From the NCBI GenBank assembly GCA_947034885.2, contig OX344749.2, positions 48,885,682 to 48,949,681 on the forward strand: 64,000 nt of DNA, given 5' to 3'. The stretch comes from Thuidium tamariscinum. Its lineage: Eukaryota > Streptophyta > Bryopsida > Hypnales > Thuidiaceae. The position numbers were made by a program, and so were the translations under genes. The notes beneath the pieces were generated by a model, which saw only the letters and a program-made list of their open reading frames with translations, was not told the DNA's origin and ran no database searches. Positions within the stretch are counted from its first letter, which is position 1; every line of letters begins with the position of its first letter. Shown here one piece after another: positions 24,936-39,500 of the stretch.

Positions 24936-27483
24936 CAATGGGAGCATCTTCAACGGTGCCGGTAAATTGGCACTTGGACTGTATTTCTAACTTTTCAATG
25001 GTGTACAATCGGAACTTGAAATTTGTATCATCGAAAAAAAAATCTTGAGAAGGTTCAAGAAAATTCAGATTTTGACATTAAAATAGAAGGTTAAAATCAG
25101 AAATTAAAGAAGTCTAACCAAATTATAATTATCAAAGTAAAATGTGGTCATTGACACTCTAAATGTGGAGTGCCAACGACCAAATTTTGTTTTGGTAATC
25201 ATGATTTGCTAATGCCTCTGTAATTTCTCATTTTTAGCTTGCATTTGAATGTCAAAATCTGAATTTTCTTGCAACTTCTTGAAGTTATTCTTTATGCATT
25301 TTATATACTACAAATTTCAAGTGCTAGTTACACACCATTCAAAAGTTAAAAATATAGTTAGAGGGCTAATGTATCAATAGGATTGAGGATGCTCTAGAAC
25401 CTCTATAAGTATTAAAGGTTGGAATAGACAATACTATAATCAAATGGAGTTTTAACATTACTTATAATATTTATGAAAATAGATCTTCATAATATCCCTT
25501 TAAGGATCGGTTGACCACTTTGGGGTTGATTTTTGCACTTTTTGTCTATTATTAATTATAGAACATCTCATTTCTAAAAACTTAGAGAACAACGCAATTA
25601 AAGTGTCTTTATATGCTTCTAACAAAGCCATTTTCAAAGAAATGCATGCAAAAATGCATTAGCTACGTTTGTCCGAGCTTAAATTGCTTGGCCCTTCATA
25701 TGTGAAATATTGCAAAAAAATATATAATGAATATAAGAGATGACTACTTATATGTGTGAAAGAACTAATTGGAAGGTTTAGGATCAATTTTAGGAGCATT
25801 TAATGAAATTTATGCCCAATTGTAGCAAACCCTATTTAGCGCCATTACTAGAGGCTATTTGCAATACATTAATCTTTGAAAATTAATTACAAAGATGTGA
25901 ATTGTTGGATCACTTCCATTTTTTGTTTGATTCAAGGATTTGTTCTATAAAACCAATTCATACAATTTGATTTAGAATTACATTCATAGAATGGTCACAA
26001 AATGGGTTTTTTCAAGAATTGTGTAAAGAAATTGTGCCCATCCTCCAAATCAACCACGGTCCTTAAAGGGATATGTAACATTTACCAAAAATATTTATGA
26101 GACTTCAAGACAAAATACATCATCATGTTTAAAAAAATAAGGATAAAAGTTTTAAAAAAATTGTGAATTGTCATTTATTTAAGCTACTTGGAAAGAACTC
26201 TAAAGTAGTTTGATGAGATTTTTCTATATGCTAAGATTGTAATAGCTTTTGAAGTGCTTTAATATTCTTCATGAATCACATGACATCATTAGGTCTTTGC
26301 TCTAAAAATTTCTTTGAGGCCTCATGTGCAGTCTTAGCATCTTTGAATCCTACTTCGATTCTTTTCCTAATTTTTTCCAACTACATTTGTTCTAAGAGGG
26401 AAGAAGAGGTATAATTGCTTCAAAAAGTAGTATCACTACATTAAAAATGGGAGAAATTGGTACAATATAGTAATCTTTAATATTTCAATTTGTGCTAATT
26501 TATTAAGTTTGTAATAATGTGACTTTGAAAAATTAGTGTCATAAGATCAATCCAAAGATCCTCATTTGATCAATGTAAGTTTTTATTTACCTTTTGAGAA
26601 TTAATTCCTCTAATTTGTCTTAATCTTGGAGAGAGGAGTCTTGTAGTAGAAAATGGTGTGAAATAAAAAATAGGATCAATTTATTTTGTTGAAGGAAAAA
26701 TTTATACATTTGGTACATTTACCATAGTATTGGATTTATATCTCATAGATGATTATATATATAATAGAGTCTAGGTAAAAATACACCCTTTTCTTTTACA
26801 AAAAAAATAAATAAGGTGCCAAACATTGAATCCCATTAGGATAAATCTGAAGGCATTATAAGGCGGTTTCGAGTCTATTTCTGAAACGGCTCCCAATGCC
26901 GATGGCCACTGTCAGGCCAGCTTTAATGAAAAATAAAAAATAAAAAATAAAAAATTGGTGTCCTAAAATATGAAAATAAGTCCAAATTTTTTTTGGAAAA
27001 AAACAACTAATTACACGGCAAGGTTGCGACCATGTAGGATTCAAGTTCACAGGGCAGAAACTGCATTCCCGTAGTCTCCTAATGCCCTCAAATTTCATCT
27101 AATGCTTGAAAAATGCTCAATATATTAGTTTGTTTAGTTAATGAATGGTTTAGGAGGTTAGTAGTAATTGATGTCTTGAAGTTGCATTAAGCACCGCTTT
27201 GTATTGGTGGGAAATGTTGTATGGCTCATGCTTGCATGGTGCTCTTTGAAGTTTATCGGGTTTTTTCAACATTTCTACTCTTGCTTTAGTTGTTGTTCCT
27301 ACTAGAAGAAAAACTTTGTTCAATCATTTCAACAAAATCTACATGATGTTCTTATTTTCTATAATATAAAAACACTATGTAGATTTTATTGAAAGCAACA
27401 AGGTTTTGTTCTAGAGTCTTAACGTACATAACTATAGCTACTATCCCTAATGTGTTTAAGGGAATTTTCACAAAAATGTACGC

Positions 27484-28418
27484 ACTACAATAAAATTGCG
27501 TTGTGGGGGTTGTTTTTAAAAAACATGTCACATTTTAAAAAAAGTCCCTGTGACGTTTAATCAATAGCCTGTGCATTATGAATTCTAAATGATGTCATAA
27601 AGAATGTACTACGTTTTTTTGAAAATCCATTTATATCAAATAAAAATGGGCATGTTTATAAAGACGTCAAAAAAAACATGGTGAGATTTTCTTTGACATC
27701 TAGAAAAACAAGAACCATCCACGTCAACTACTCTACATGTTTTCACTACGGGTAAGTTTTGCCCAATCACTATCCACTAAGCTAAAATACTCCCTGGAGT
27801 GTAAAAATGCAAGGATGGATAGGGGTTTCAATGGTTGTCTAAAATAATGTTGACATGTACGCACTTGGTGAATTCGCTCTTGTCTTCTTTTTCCATATAT
27901 TTTGTCATCCTATAGACAAAAACTAGATATAAATAGGGCCTCTAAATCCTTCATTTTCAATATCTTTCAATGAAGTTAAATCTTAATTATGCCATTGAAA
28001 ATTTTCCTCATCATGAATGGTAAGTTTTTAAAATCCTTTTTTGTATTCAATAATTTTTATTTTTTAAAATTAAAAAAATTTTACTTTTTAAATATTATTT
28101 AAAACTATATTTTTTAAATTAAATTTATTTAAAATAATTATGTTTTATTGAATTTTTATTAACATCTCAAAAAACATTTAACGCCACGTCAACAACACAC
28201 TGGATGAAAAAAGCAAATGTAGCACAAACCACTTAGTACATAGCACTTACGTGGAGTCAAGTCACCTGCTATATGGCTGATTTTCTTTACCTTTGGGGCC
28301 CATGTTTTTTGAGATGTTAGTAGAAATTCAACATGTTTTTAGCACAACGCACGACATTTTTGCCATGTCTATTATAACGCATTTTAGGTGACATCTACAT
28401 TGACATATTTTTGTAGTT
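27484..28418. mobile_element. possible foldback or CACTA-like MITE
   Basis: The segment starts CACTACAA and ends TTGTAGT, resembling ends of CACTA-type plant elements. Inside lie 29-bp inverted arms (28148-28176 and 28303-28331) that match at 27 of 29 positions. No three-base target duplication was found, so this is weak. Confidence 0.25.
28148..28331. repeat. short inverted repeat with 126-bp loop
   Basis: The two 29-bp arms match at 27 positions in inverted orientation, sharing AACATCTCAAAAAACA. They lie within the possible foldback element. Confidence 0.75.
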
Positions 28419-30539
28419 TTTTTGACATCACAAATGACCTTATTTCTACAAGTTGTTACTTTGGCCACTCTTAATTTTTTAAAATCTTTTTAGCATACTA
28501 AAATCATGTAGTGATAGTTGTTGTTTGTGCACAACCTTTGTATTTGAACCTTGAAGTTGTAAATTTAGGTTCCTTGGTAGATTGGGACTACTCGTGAACG
28601 TATTTGTGAACACATTTGGTATATTAAATTATTATATTTTCAACTCTCTTGTATTTTAGTATGCTTTTCTTTTATAGATTGTGTATGACTATTAGATGCA
28701 TATTGTAGATCATGGTCGGTTATGTATTTTAGAGTTTGCTTCCTTTTCAATGGTATACTTTTGCCATTAGTTTTGTTTTCAATGACCCTTTCCATGGTAG
28801 CTATTCATACTGCATGTTGCATCTAATGCTAGTTCAAATGCTATGAAAAACGTGTTGTTTACATGTTTGCTTTTGCAAGGTGTTTAGATTCTTGTCAATA
28901 TTCCATAGTTTTAAAATGTATAAAAAAATAAGTTGTCAAAAATTATTCTTGTTACCCATTTAAAAAAAATAAGGTGTAAGAAAATACATGCTAGTAGCTT
29001 TTATCTACAAATAATTAGGGAGGAAATAAAGAATGGAAGGAGATATGTATCCCCTTATTAAATACCCCATCATTACACATAGTTACCGAACGTAAAGGGG
29101 TGTGATCCCCTTAAGGTCGAATTAGGAGATATATACAAGGATATGCATATACATCACTTTAGAGAAGATTGCATTGAAAAAGAAGATGCTAAGTTGTGAT
29201 TACAACTATGTAAAGATAGTTCATATTAACATGATGGAATTTTTAAAAATTCTTCTCCAAAATATTACCTAAATAGCCCCTTAATCCTTCAAGGCCCAAC
29301 GATTTTTTGACAATGAAGTTTTTCAATGAATCATGCCACTTTGATTTTTTTTTTGCACATAGATGTATTTGAAAATTTTAATTTCAACCATACAAAAGTA
29401 AAGACTAATTTATCTAGTATACATGGAATTAATTGTGGAAAAATTTGGCCATTGAATTTTTAGATTATAACAATTATGAATGATCAACTTCATGGACAAA
29501 AATCACAAATTTTAGAGAAAGGCTTTATAAGAAGATGAATAATGCCCTTTAACACACACACAAAATTTTCTTGTCTTTGAATATAAGATAAATGTAGTAT
29601 TTTTTAATTTTTTAATTTAAAAAATAAAAACTCCTTCAAATTTGTACACATTTTAAATAGGAGTAGAAAGCCAAAATTAACCAAATGGGATCTAAAAATT
29701 TTAAGAAAAATTAGATTTATATAAAATTTTGAAATTAAGTAATTTTTATTATTATCATATTTTTTGGAACATCTTCAAAAAATTTAGAATTATTCTAATT
29801 ATTTTGTATTCTTAATCATACTAGATTGAACCTTTTATTTTTAAAATTGCTTAAAACAAAAATTTGAAAAAAAATTTGAAATCTTGTTTGATTGTGAAGA
29901 ATAAAGTCTAAAAATCTCCAAGAAAATATTATTTCCATCTCTACTATTCCTTTCATTGAAAAAACATTACATTTGTTCCCTTTTTCTACTAGACTATATT
30001 TCTAAATAAAATTTTAAATACTTCTCACATTCAAATTTTGAAAATCAAACAATGCAACAAGTATATAAACTTGTGACTTTATAAGATCCTAGTTTACAAA
30101 ATATTGAAATTTGTTTCACCCTATTGAGAATTTGCCATTGAAAATTTGAAGACTACACTTTATGTCTACTTGGTCCTTGAGGGTTTTAGGATCAAAGATA
30201 GTCCATATTTCCAAAATAGTGTAAAGTTGTATAATAAAACTCAACTTATAAGACTAGTTTAATGATAACTCTCAAACAATAGTTAAAAAAGTAATTTACA
30301 AAATCAAATCATATTCATATGATTAGATCAACTAGTATAGAAATCAATCATTTCAATAAAATTCAAAATTTAGGATTGAAAATAAATTAAAGATTGAATA
30401 TTTATGATTTTTACAAGAATTTTTTTCCCTCGAGGTTCAAAAATTTCAATTTTCAATATAGTGATTTTTAAAGATGTATTTCCGTTTTATTTTTTTATTC
30501 AAGTCATTTTTGAAGGGTAAGTTTTTGAATTGAAAAGGT

Positions 30540-30760
30540 TAGCATTAGAGGGGATTTGAAGCAAAGGAGGGCCGTTTCACCCTTGTTCCCCTTGTTGTTT
30601 CCAAAACAGATAAAAAAAATTTTGGCTACTTCGCCAATAACTACAAAAAAGATTTTAAAAGTTTTAAAAAATGACGTGGTCGGGTCTTAGCCACGTTACA
30701 TTCCTGCCATGGTGTAGTTCCTTTGTTCCCTACAATCTAAGAACTCGCAGTCTTTTATAG
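30540..30760 (-). repeat. dispersed repeat, member 2 of 3
   Basis: In inverted orientation it shares with 575-800 the order GATTGTAGGGAAC, CGACCACGTCA and GAAACGGCC. Strongly diverged; limits approximate. Confidence 0.4.
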
Positions 30761-33136
30761 AGCTAAATTTCACTTTAATGAGTATTTTGGAGCTAGACTT
30801 ACCAATACTCCTATTGAATAATAGAAAATTTGCAAATCAAAGTCTCTAAAATCCATACAATATAAATATTAAAGAACTAATATAAATTTTTTAAATTGAT
30901 GGAAAAAACATTTTTGTATATTTGGAATCTACAAGCTTGCATCCATCCATTGTTCCAAATTTGAAAGCCTTGTTCTTCAGGAATTAAAGGTGTATAACAA
31001 TTCAAAAATAGATTGTTAAACCTATGACATATTATGTAATACTTCTTTTTTTGGTTTCTCTTTACAATTGTCATTGCTATATCAATTGATCCACCCTCTA
31101 AAACCTTGATTGCTATGCATTTTTTGATGGAATTAAATTTTTATTGAACTACAATAGTAGAGATATTTATGAAGAAGTTGAACAATATTTAGTTTTTTTA
31201 TCCATCAGTAATATATTTTTTGGAATAGAAGACCAAATCACACTAGAAGGTACCAATAAAGAGCCGAGATATAATTAAATTTGCAATCCAACTTCTTTTT
31301 AGCTATTATTTTTTAAATTTAATCTATTAATTATAGATAATTTAGTCATTTTTTACTAGTATTTCAAATAATGTTGAGCCTAATATTTTTTTATTCATCA
31401 AAAAATTAAAAAACTCTTCACCAAAGTTCCAATTGAAGTGCTGATGTCAATATGGTAAGTTTTTTAATGGTAAAAAAGTGTCTAATTTTTAATTAGTAAT
31501 AATGTGATTGAATTAAAAAAAATCACATGTATATATAATTATATCATATAGCAAGAAGGGACTCTTTTGCTACAATTTGAATATTTTTAATTTTCTATAA
31601 TATTAATAAATAAAAACATCTAAATGTCTTTTTTAGTATAAAAAATAATCCAAATGATGCTTGTATTAGAACAAAAAGTGTATAAATTATTCACATCAAG
31701 GGTTCTATATAAGCAATTTTTGGAATTGAGTGTTTAAATTTTCTTTAAAAACCAATTAAGAATTTGTCAAAAATCAATCAATTAATTAAAAAATTATCCT
31801 TTTTTTTCAAGTTTTAATCACCAAAAATCCTTTCTATTAGTTGTAGGTTAATTTTTTTTTGAAATTAGGATGAAAGTATCTGTTTAAAGTGTAGTATAGA
31901 AAATATAAATATTAAATTTAGCCTTGTAACTCGTGATTTACATTCTTTTAAGGATTATATCTATGAAGTTTTCTCTCTACCTTACTAAAGGCATTGCAAT
32001 GCTATTCGCCCAAAAATTTATTAAAAAATAACAATATCAAAGTAATTTAATAAAGCTTTAAAAGTTTAAAAAAGGACTCAAATCTTGTCCTAGCAAAGTA
32101 ATTCCAATGGTACCTTTGAATGTGGTTTGACCCTATAGTGGAACTTCTCTTATTGCATTGAAATAGTAGAGAATAGTTATTTGCAATATGCACATAGCAA
32201 AGTTCAAGTGCTAATTATGTCAATATCTTCATGTCATACAATAACAATAAGTGTATCACAATGGTGGTGCAACTAAAAAGTGCAATGATATGTGACATAA
32301 ATACTTCCATCAATGATTAATGCAAAAAAATTTATGTACATAGAGAGCATGCAAATAAAGAATTACAACCATTTATGCAAGTAGGGAATTTGCATTATGA
32401 GAGTTTCAACTAAACTTTCAAAAAAAATTGTATTGCTCTTCAAGAGCAATATAAAATAATGTCACCTTATTGTGCGTCATCATTTATTTCCAACATTGCA
32501 CCCTACACTAATTTTAGAAATATAAAGACTAAATTTAGAATTTTCAAAATGTATAGGTCATAATCCTAAACCAAAAAATTGATTTGAAATATAACAGAAT
32601 CAGGGACAAGAATTTGAACAATGTTCACTATGATGATTTATATCTTTTTCATGTTGGTACTTTAAACATTCACTTTTACTTTTGAAACCCTTCTTAAGGA
32701 CCACTTCATATTATATAAAGCTATCCAAATCAAAAAGCCATGCAAAAGCCTCTGGAGATTATCCAAAGTCCAAAACTATATAAATCTAATAATTGAGATT
32801 TTATTAGATTTTGATTTTTGATGAAAAAACTTCCACCGATTTTCAACCATAGTTTGAGGTTTTATTTTTAGTTAACAAACTTCCTTCAAGAGTTCATCAT
32901 TATATAGGCAATTTGTTGCCATGAAAGTAGTTAAAGTGTGATGGCCTTTGGACTTGTGCCTTTTAGTGTAAAAGATTAAAAACTCAAACTCTTGGTTTCT
33001 TGAAATATGATTGATGAAAACTCACGACCTCTCAATCTTTGGTCATAGTGTGAAATGCCCCTAATTATATTTGCTTGTAAGACTTATGCAGAAAATACAC
33101 GCATGACTTGTGATATTGGGAGATACAATCCCTTTG

Positions 33137-33599
33137 CTTCAATTGTTGGGAATAGGTGCCTCTACGTTAGCCGGGTCGGGTGTTCAATGTGTAGTCCGCT
33201 CGCCCGGTCAGCCCGGCATGTCGTCTTCGCACAACTTGCCTGAACATCAGAATCGTCCCAGTGCCGTGGCGATGGCGTCGCAGCTTGATTCGCGTGGCAA
33301 ACATAAGCTTCGATAGGTCCCAAGTTTTCTTAGGGTCTCCATGGCAGCCCTTTTAATTCCGCTGCTTCCTTCTCCGTCTCCCTTCATCGGGTGAGGGCAT
33401 CCGCTTCCTCACCCGGCCATCTCTTCTGCCTTCTCTGGGAATTCTATTCTATTTGGGACTTCTGATAAAATTCCCTCAATTCTAGGGTTTGTTTGAGTAT
33501 TCCCACCACATTTCCGCATCGCCAACGGCGACTTTACCACAGACCTCCACTGTTCGAGGAAATTTCTCTTCCAGCGCAGGGGATTGCAGGGCTGTAAAG
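33137..33599 (+). promoter_or_regulatory. promoter and 5' leader region of the right V-ATPase gene
   Basis: A GC-rich patch begins near 33160 at the edge of the AT-rich spacer and runs to the start codon at 33600. Up to 33417 it is only moderately similar to the left gene's upstream DNA; from 33418 on it is identical to the left arm. The leader ends with TTCTAGGGTTTG and a pyrimidine-rich stretch. No TATA box is evident. Confidence 0.65.
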
Positions 33600-36500
33600 A
33601 TGGTGGCCATGGATCTCTTCCGGTCGGAGGAGATGTCCCTGGTGCAGCTCATCATTCCCGCGGAATCGGCGCACGACACCATCACGTACTTGGCGGAGCT
33701 CGGACTGCTCCAGTTCAAAGACGTGAGTGGAATGGAATGGTGCCCGTTGAAGGACACCGAGTGAACGCAGATTCGCCTTTTTTGTGGTTTCTTGGTTATT
33801 TTCCTCGTGAACCCTGATCCATCATCCCGATGGAGTGAATTTCGTTGAATTTTGTTCTCACCCGCGGGATGCGTTTTGTTGTGGCAGTTAAACCCTGATA
33901 AGAGCCCATTTCAGCGAACCTACGCGAACCAGGTGAGGTTTCGGAACGCACTTGAAAGTCGATTGTCGTCCTCGGACGACACTTTGCTGATGTCAATTCT
34001 CATTTTCCTTCAGATCCTTGAAGAAGCTAGTTTTTTGTAACCCTTCGAATTCTGGAGCAGGTCGCCGTTAGGTTTGTTGACGTCTGCATTGTGTGGTGTC
34101 AGGTGAAGCGATGCGGCGAGATGGCACGAAAGTTGCGGTACTTTCAGGATCAAATTGCGAAAGCTGGTCAAACCCCTGCTTACAGGCCTATGCTCGACGG
34201 CGATATCGATTTGGATGAGCTGGAGTCGAAATTGACGGATCTGGAGGCGGAGTTGTTAGAAATCAACGCGAATACGGACAAGCTTCAACGCACGCACAGT
34301 GAGCTGACGGAGCTTCAGTTGGTGCTGCAGAAGGTGAGGGGTGAATTGGTGGAGCGAGGCCGAGCGTGCATTAGAAGCCACACAGTGGCGTCGAGAGTTT
34401 AGGGTTGGTTGGTGGTCGAGAGGTTAGTATGGATGTGATGTGGAGTTGGCGGTGTCCTTGGGGTAACCGTAGTGAGTGCAGTGGAGTCGTGCCGGGGCCG
34501 TGTGCTAGGTGACGGTTCATAGGTATTTTCGGTATGCAAGATGCGGATGTGACCTGGCGTCGTTTCTTGACCCTGCTGTGTGGTGTTTCGTGTCCAGGCC
34601 GGTGCATTTTTCAGTTCGGCGAGGAATGCCGCCACCACTGTGCAACAGGAACGAGTCGATACGGAGAATGGTTCGTCGATCGAGGAAGCTATCGATCGGC
34701 CACTTCTTCAAGAGCAGGTGCAGTGTGCTTCTCTCCCGCATGCATGTTTGGGCGGGTCGACGTGGTCGTGGATTGGACTTCTCTCGCTGTTATGATCTTG
34801 TTGTGCGTGATTGATGGCCGTTTCTCGTTTTGGTGTGTGATATTGGATCCCAGGCCCCATGTACTAAGGGGAGTGATTCTCACAGGAGATGCAGACCGAG
34901 CCTTCGAAGCAGGCCAGATTGGGGTTTATTTCTGGTGTGGTCCCGAAGGCGAAGACTGCCTCTTTTGAGCGTATCCTTTTCCGCGCCACTCGAGGCAACA
35001 TGTTTCTGCGGCAAGCTCCCATCGAAGATGCTGTGCTCGACCCAGCGACGGGTGAAAAGGTGCGTGGTCTCCGGAACCCGTCCCTCGAGAGGTGCAGATG
35101 TGTATGGAGTTATGTTGGCGCATGTGATGGCTCGGTCGTGTGTTTTCGTGGAGTTCTTGCTGCACAGTTTCGAGCTGGCACCGGCATGGGAAGTGTTGGT
35201 CCGGAAGAGACCGTGGGTTGCGGATGATCGTGTCACGGTCCCGAACAGAAACGCTTGCGCCGGGGCATGGCTATTTGTGCTTGCACTGCACGCGATTGAA
35301 CACCGCAGGGTAGTTGTGGCAGTTGGGAGGTTTTGTGTGTGTTTGATGGAAGATGTCAATGAGTATGATTGACGAATCGTGCAATGCTGGGAATTCAGGT
35401 GGAGAAAACCGTGTTCGTGGTGTTCTTTGCCGGAGAGCGTGCGAAGACGAAGGTTGTGAAGATCTGCGAGGCGTTCGGGGCCAATCGGTATCCCTTTCCC
35501 GAGGATCCCAGCAGGCAGTGGCAGATGAAGGAAGAGGTACTGGTTTGAGAAGTTTGATTGTATTTGTATTTGTGTCATGGTTACCTGTGGCAGGACTCAT
35601 TGACTGGTGTGTTTGCTTTCTTGTGCGGTGGAATGCGGAATGCGGACCAAGTCCTGTCTGATTTGTCGATGACGGGATTCCACCTTTCGTAGTAGCTCGG
35701 GACTGTTTGGGGTTCTCGTATTTGGAGAGTCTCTGTGTTATTCTCGACGGCCGATCGTGTTGTTCATATGTGGCATGCCTTTTGTCCGCCTTAGAACTCA
35801 CGTGGCAAGCAGTTCCTTCTGAGTTTGATGTCGTGATGTTTTCCTGCGATTGGCCTGGATGTGTTTGTTGAATTATGGGTGTGGTCCTGTCCAGGTGGAA
35901 TCAAGGCTGGGTGAGCTGCAGAATACCCTGGACGCTGGTCTTCATCACAGAGACAATGTTTTCAAGAACATTGGGTACAATCTTGACCAGTGGACTGTCA
36001 TGGTGAGCCACGTGTTTTGGTGGTGGTGATGAGTGATCATCAGGATTTTGATATTCCGCTTCCAATGAACGCTGGTTTGGAGCCCATTGGGGGTTTGACG
36101 TTGATCGTCTTTTGGGCCATCATTGACGCCGGTTTGTTTTCTTTTGTTTTGGCGGCCACAGGTGAGACGAGAGAAGGCGGTGTACCATACGCTGAATATG
36201 CTGAGCATCGATGTGACCCGGAAGTGCCTGGTGGCTGAGGGGTGGTGCCCCGTATCCGCCAAGCCGAAGGTGAAGCTACCCGTCCTCTTCAGGACACGTG
36301 CATTTGACAGTAGAAGAGTAGGGTGCGAAGTGACGAGTTGTGATGTGTGTTGATGTTGGGGAGTGATTGTTTGGTGAGTGCAGATTCAGGACGCTCTGCA
36401 GAGGGCCGCGTACGACAGCAATTCTCAGGTCAACACGATCTTTCAGGTTCTGCACACGAAAGAGTCTCCGCCGAGTTATTTCGAAACGAACAAGTTTACG

Positions 36501-39500
36501 AATGCCTTCCAAGAAATCGTGGAAGCTTACGGGTGAGCCTTCATGGACCGACATGAGTCAACCTCGGAGAGATTCCGGATAATTGTTGACGATCTTAGCG
36601 AGTTTCGACGGAATTGCGGTGGTGTTCGAGTTTCCTGTCCTCTCGCTTTGCGGTATTGATTTGGTGCGGGTTGTGAGTTTGCAGGGTGGGCCGATATCAG
36701 GAGGCCAATCCTGGCTGTTTCACGATCGTGACTTTCCCGTTTCTGTTCGCCGTTATGTTTGGCGATTGGGGCCATGGTATCTGTTTGCTTTTGGGAGCTC
36801 TGTATTTGGTTTTGAACGAGAGGAAGCTTGGAAAGCAGGTGAGTTTCCGGTGAGGAGCTTTTTCTTCTGACGGAGTAGGTCATAGGTATAGGAGGGAAGG
36901 GAGATATGAAGGCATTGTGTCGTGTTGGGGCTCGCAGGGGACTGGTTTTGAATACTTTTTGGCGTTAGTTGTGGGTCTGAAGTTGTGTGTGTTCCGCACC
37001 TTAATCCGGGTTTGGTATCGCAGAAACTTGGCGATATCATGGAGATGGCCTACGGAGGTCGCTACGTGATTCTTCTGATGGCGATTTTCTCCATCTACAC
37101 TGGTTTCATCTACAACGAGTTCTTCTCGGTTCCATTTGGCATATTCGGTGGAACGGCGTACCGTTGTCCGGATACACAGTACTCCATCGAGGCTTGCCCG
37201 TAAGCTTTCCTCTCGGTCTCGGGAGCTCATTTTTGTTTTTGTGGTTGTCGAGATTCTCGTAGGTCTTTGGAAGCGAGCAGCATTTGGATGGTTTTTGTCC
37301 AGATGCTTCGCTAGGAGCCCAACTGGGTATAATGCTTTGGATGTCATGACTGAGCCGGTTTGGTCACGTTTCATGTCAGGACGGCGACTACAACCGGAGT
37401 GGAGAAATGGTCGTACAACCCGTACGCGTTTGGAGTGGATCCTATCTGGCATGGATCCCGTTCCGAGCTTCCATTCACGAACTCCTTGAAGATGAAGATG
37501 TCTATTCTGCTCGGGATTTCTCAGATGAACCTGGGCATTTTGCTGAGCTACTTCAACGCGCGATACTTTCGCAGCGCTCTGGACGTTTGGTCAGTCGCCG
37601 ACTCTTGTTGAGTGCGAGTTCCTTTCCAGATGAGCGGCACCGCTTTTTCTAGGTTTGACGATTTGGTGGGATTGGTGCGGTGTTCGGGACATGCGAGGTG
37701 TCTTGGGCTTGGATTGCAGATGGAGGGGATTCTGGAGCGGGGTTGACGGTTCTGTGTTTTTTGTGTGACTGACCTGAGTCGCTAATGAGAGGATGAGCTG
37801 ATTCGATGGCTGTAGGCAGTAGTGGTGGGTGAGGGTGCTAACTCGTGTTTTCCGTTCGGTTGGATGAGTTCAGGTATCAGTTTATTCCTCAGCTGTTGTT
37901 CCTGAACGGGCTGTTCGGGTATCTGTCTTTCCTGATCGTTCTGAAATGGTGCCAAGGAAGCAAGCCCGATCTGTACCATGTGATGATTTACATGTTTCTG
38001 AGCCCTCTGGAGGATCTGGGGGAGAACCAGCTCTTCATTGGGCAAACTTATGTTCAGGTACGGCGGCTGTGCTGGTGTTGGGTTTGTGCAGTTGTACCCA
38101 TCCCGTGGATCATATTGGGGCGACTGGCTTTGGGTTGCAGATGGTGAGGTTGCAGTAATCTATGCGTCACTTTTGTTGGTCGTATTTACGTTGTGGCCGT
38201 TGTGGTTTCAGGTCGTGCTTCTTGTGGTGGCATTGGTTGCTGTGCCTTGGATGTTGTTTCCCAAGCCTTTGATTTTGCGCAAGCAGCATATTCAGGTGCA
38301 AGCTCCTTCCCCCTTTTTTTCGATCATGGATGTTGCGGCTTGCGTGTCTTGACTCTTTGTTCCTGCGTTGTGTTTTTGTTTGGTGGGTCTTTGTTTGGGA
38401 TGTGGGATGCTTGAGGCGTGCGGTTGCGGAGTTAGTCGATGCGTTCGCGTGTGAAGTCGGTGTGCACAGCAGTGGATCCGGGGACGGTTGTTCTGTGCTA
38501 GTTGACTGGCCATTGGGACGGGGACTGGGAGTTTGCTTCTCATGGTGACGAGCGGAATTTCGTGCGTGGGTTGTGTCTTGGTTGCGAAGCACACGTTTTT
38601 GGTGTGTTTGCAGTATGTGGGATTGCGTGATGCCAACCTGGTGGATAGAATTTGTTGCGTTTGGCAAGTCACCGAAGGAGTTGGGTGGAAAAGAGACTAA
38701 ATACGCAGATGTTGTGGACCGGGTGGATTGTACAGAAAATGCAGGGGAGAGCTTATGGCGTTTTGGGAGGCTCCGACACGGAATCGACGGACTTGGATGG
38801 GGACGGTGAGCACGACGAAGAGGAGTTCGAGTTTGGTGAAGTCCTGGTGCACCAAATGATTCACACCATTGAGTTCGTGCTGGGTGCTGTGTCGAACACT
38901 GCATCGTATCTTCGACTGTGGGCACTCAGGTACGTGGGCTCTTTCCCCCCCAGCGGAGTGTGAATGGATGGGAAGGGGAGATGATGTTTGGTTGTGAGGT
39001 TATTGTGACTTTTGAAGGAGTTTGTTTCGCCGAGTGGGTGCGATGGAGTTTTCTGATGGATGTTTTGGTCGTCGTTTTGTGTGTCATTCCTTGCAGCCTT
39101 GCGCACGCACAGCTTTCGGCGGTGTTCTATGATCGGGTGCTCTTGTTCGCTTTTGGGTGCGTTCCTAAACTTTGTTCTCTGGTTTTCTTGATCCGCCTTT
39201 CCTGTTGTGGTGATGTGGTGTTTGATCGTGTTCAATTAGTCGGGCAGTGCGGGACTCCAGCATCGCGCCCGTGGGCCTCTAAGAGGACCTCTCACGGTCC
39301 TCCGGATTCTACCCTTGGGGAAACCAGAATCCTGAGTCGAGGGATGCTAGTGTGAGGAGTCCTCGAGAAGCGTATGTCTGCAGGTTATGTAACCGTGGTG
39401 GGTGGTTGTATGTTGCAGGTACTCCAACATAATAATCCGACTGATCGGTCTGATCGTGTTTGCGTTCGTGACTTTCGGCGTGCTGCTGCTGATGGAGACG

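Larger units (their letters stand above)
24961..33100. other. AT-rich spacer between the two V-ATPase genes
   Basis: About 8 kb of strongly AT-rich DNA with no recognisable coding frame. It holds a possible foldback element (27484-28418), a dispersed repeat copy (30540-30760) and an (ATAAAAA)n run at about 26927-26955. Nothing seen suggests a shared bidirectional promoter; each gene has its own GC-rich upstream patch at the spacer edge. Confidence 0.6.

Noticed and set aside
24461-33417. A bidirectional promoter shared by the two V-ATPase genes
   Set aside because: The genes are 9.3 kb apart with AT-rich repeat DNA between, and each has its own GC-rich upstream patch.
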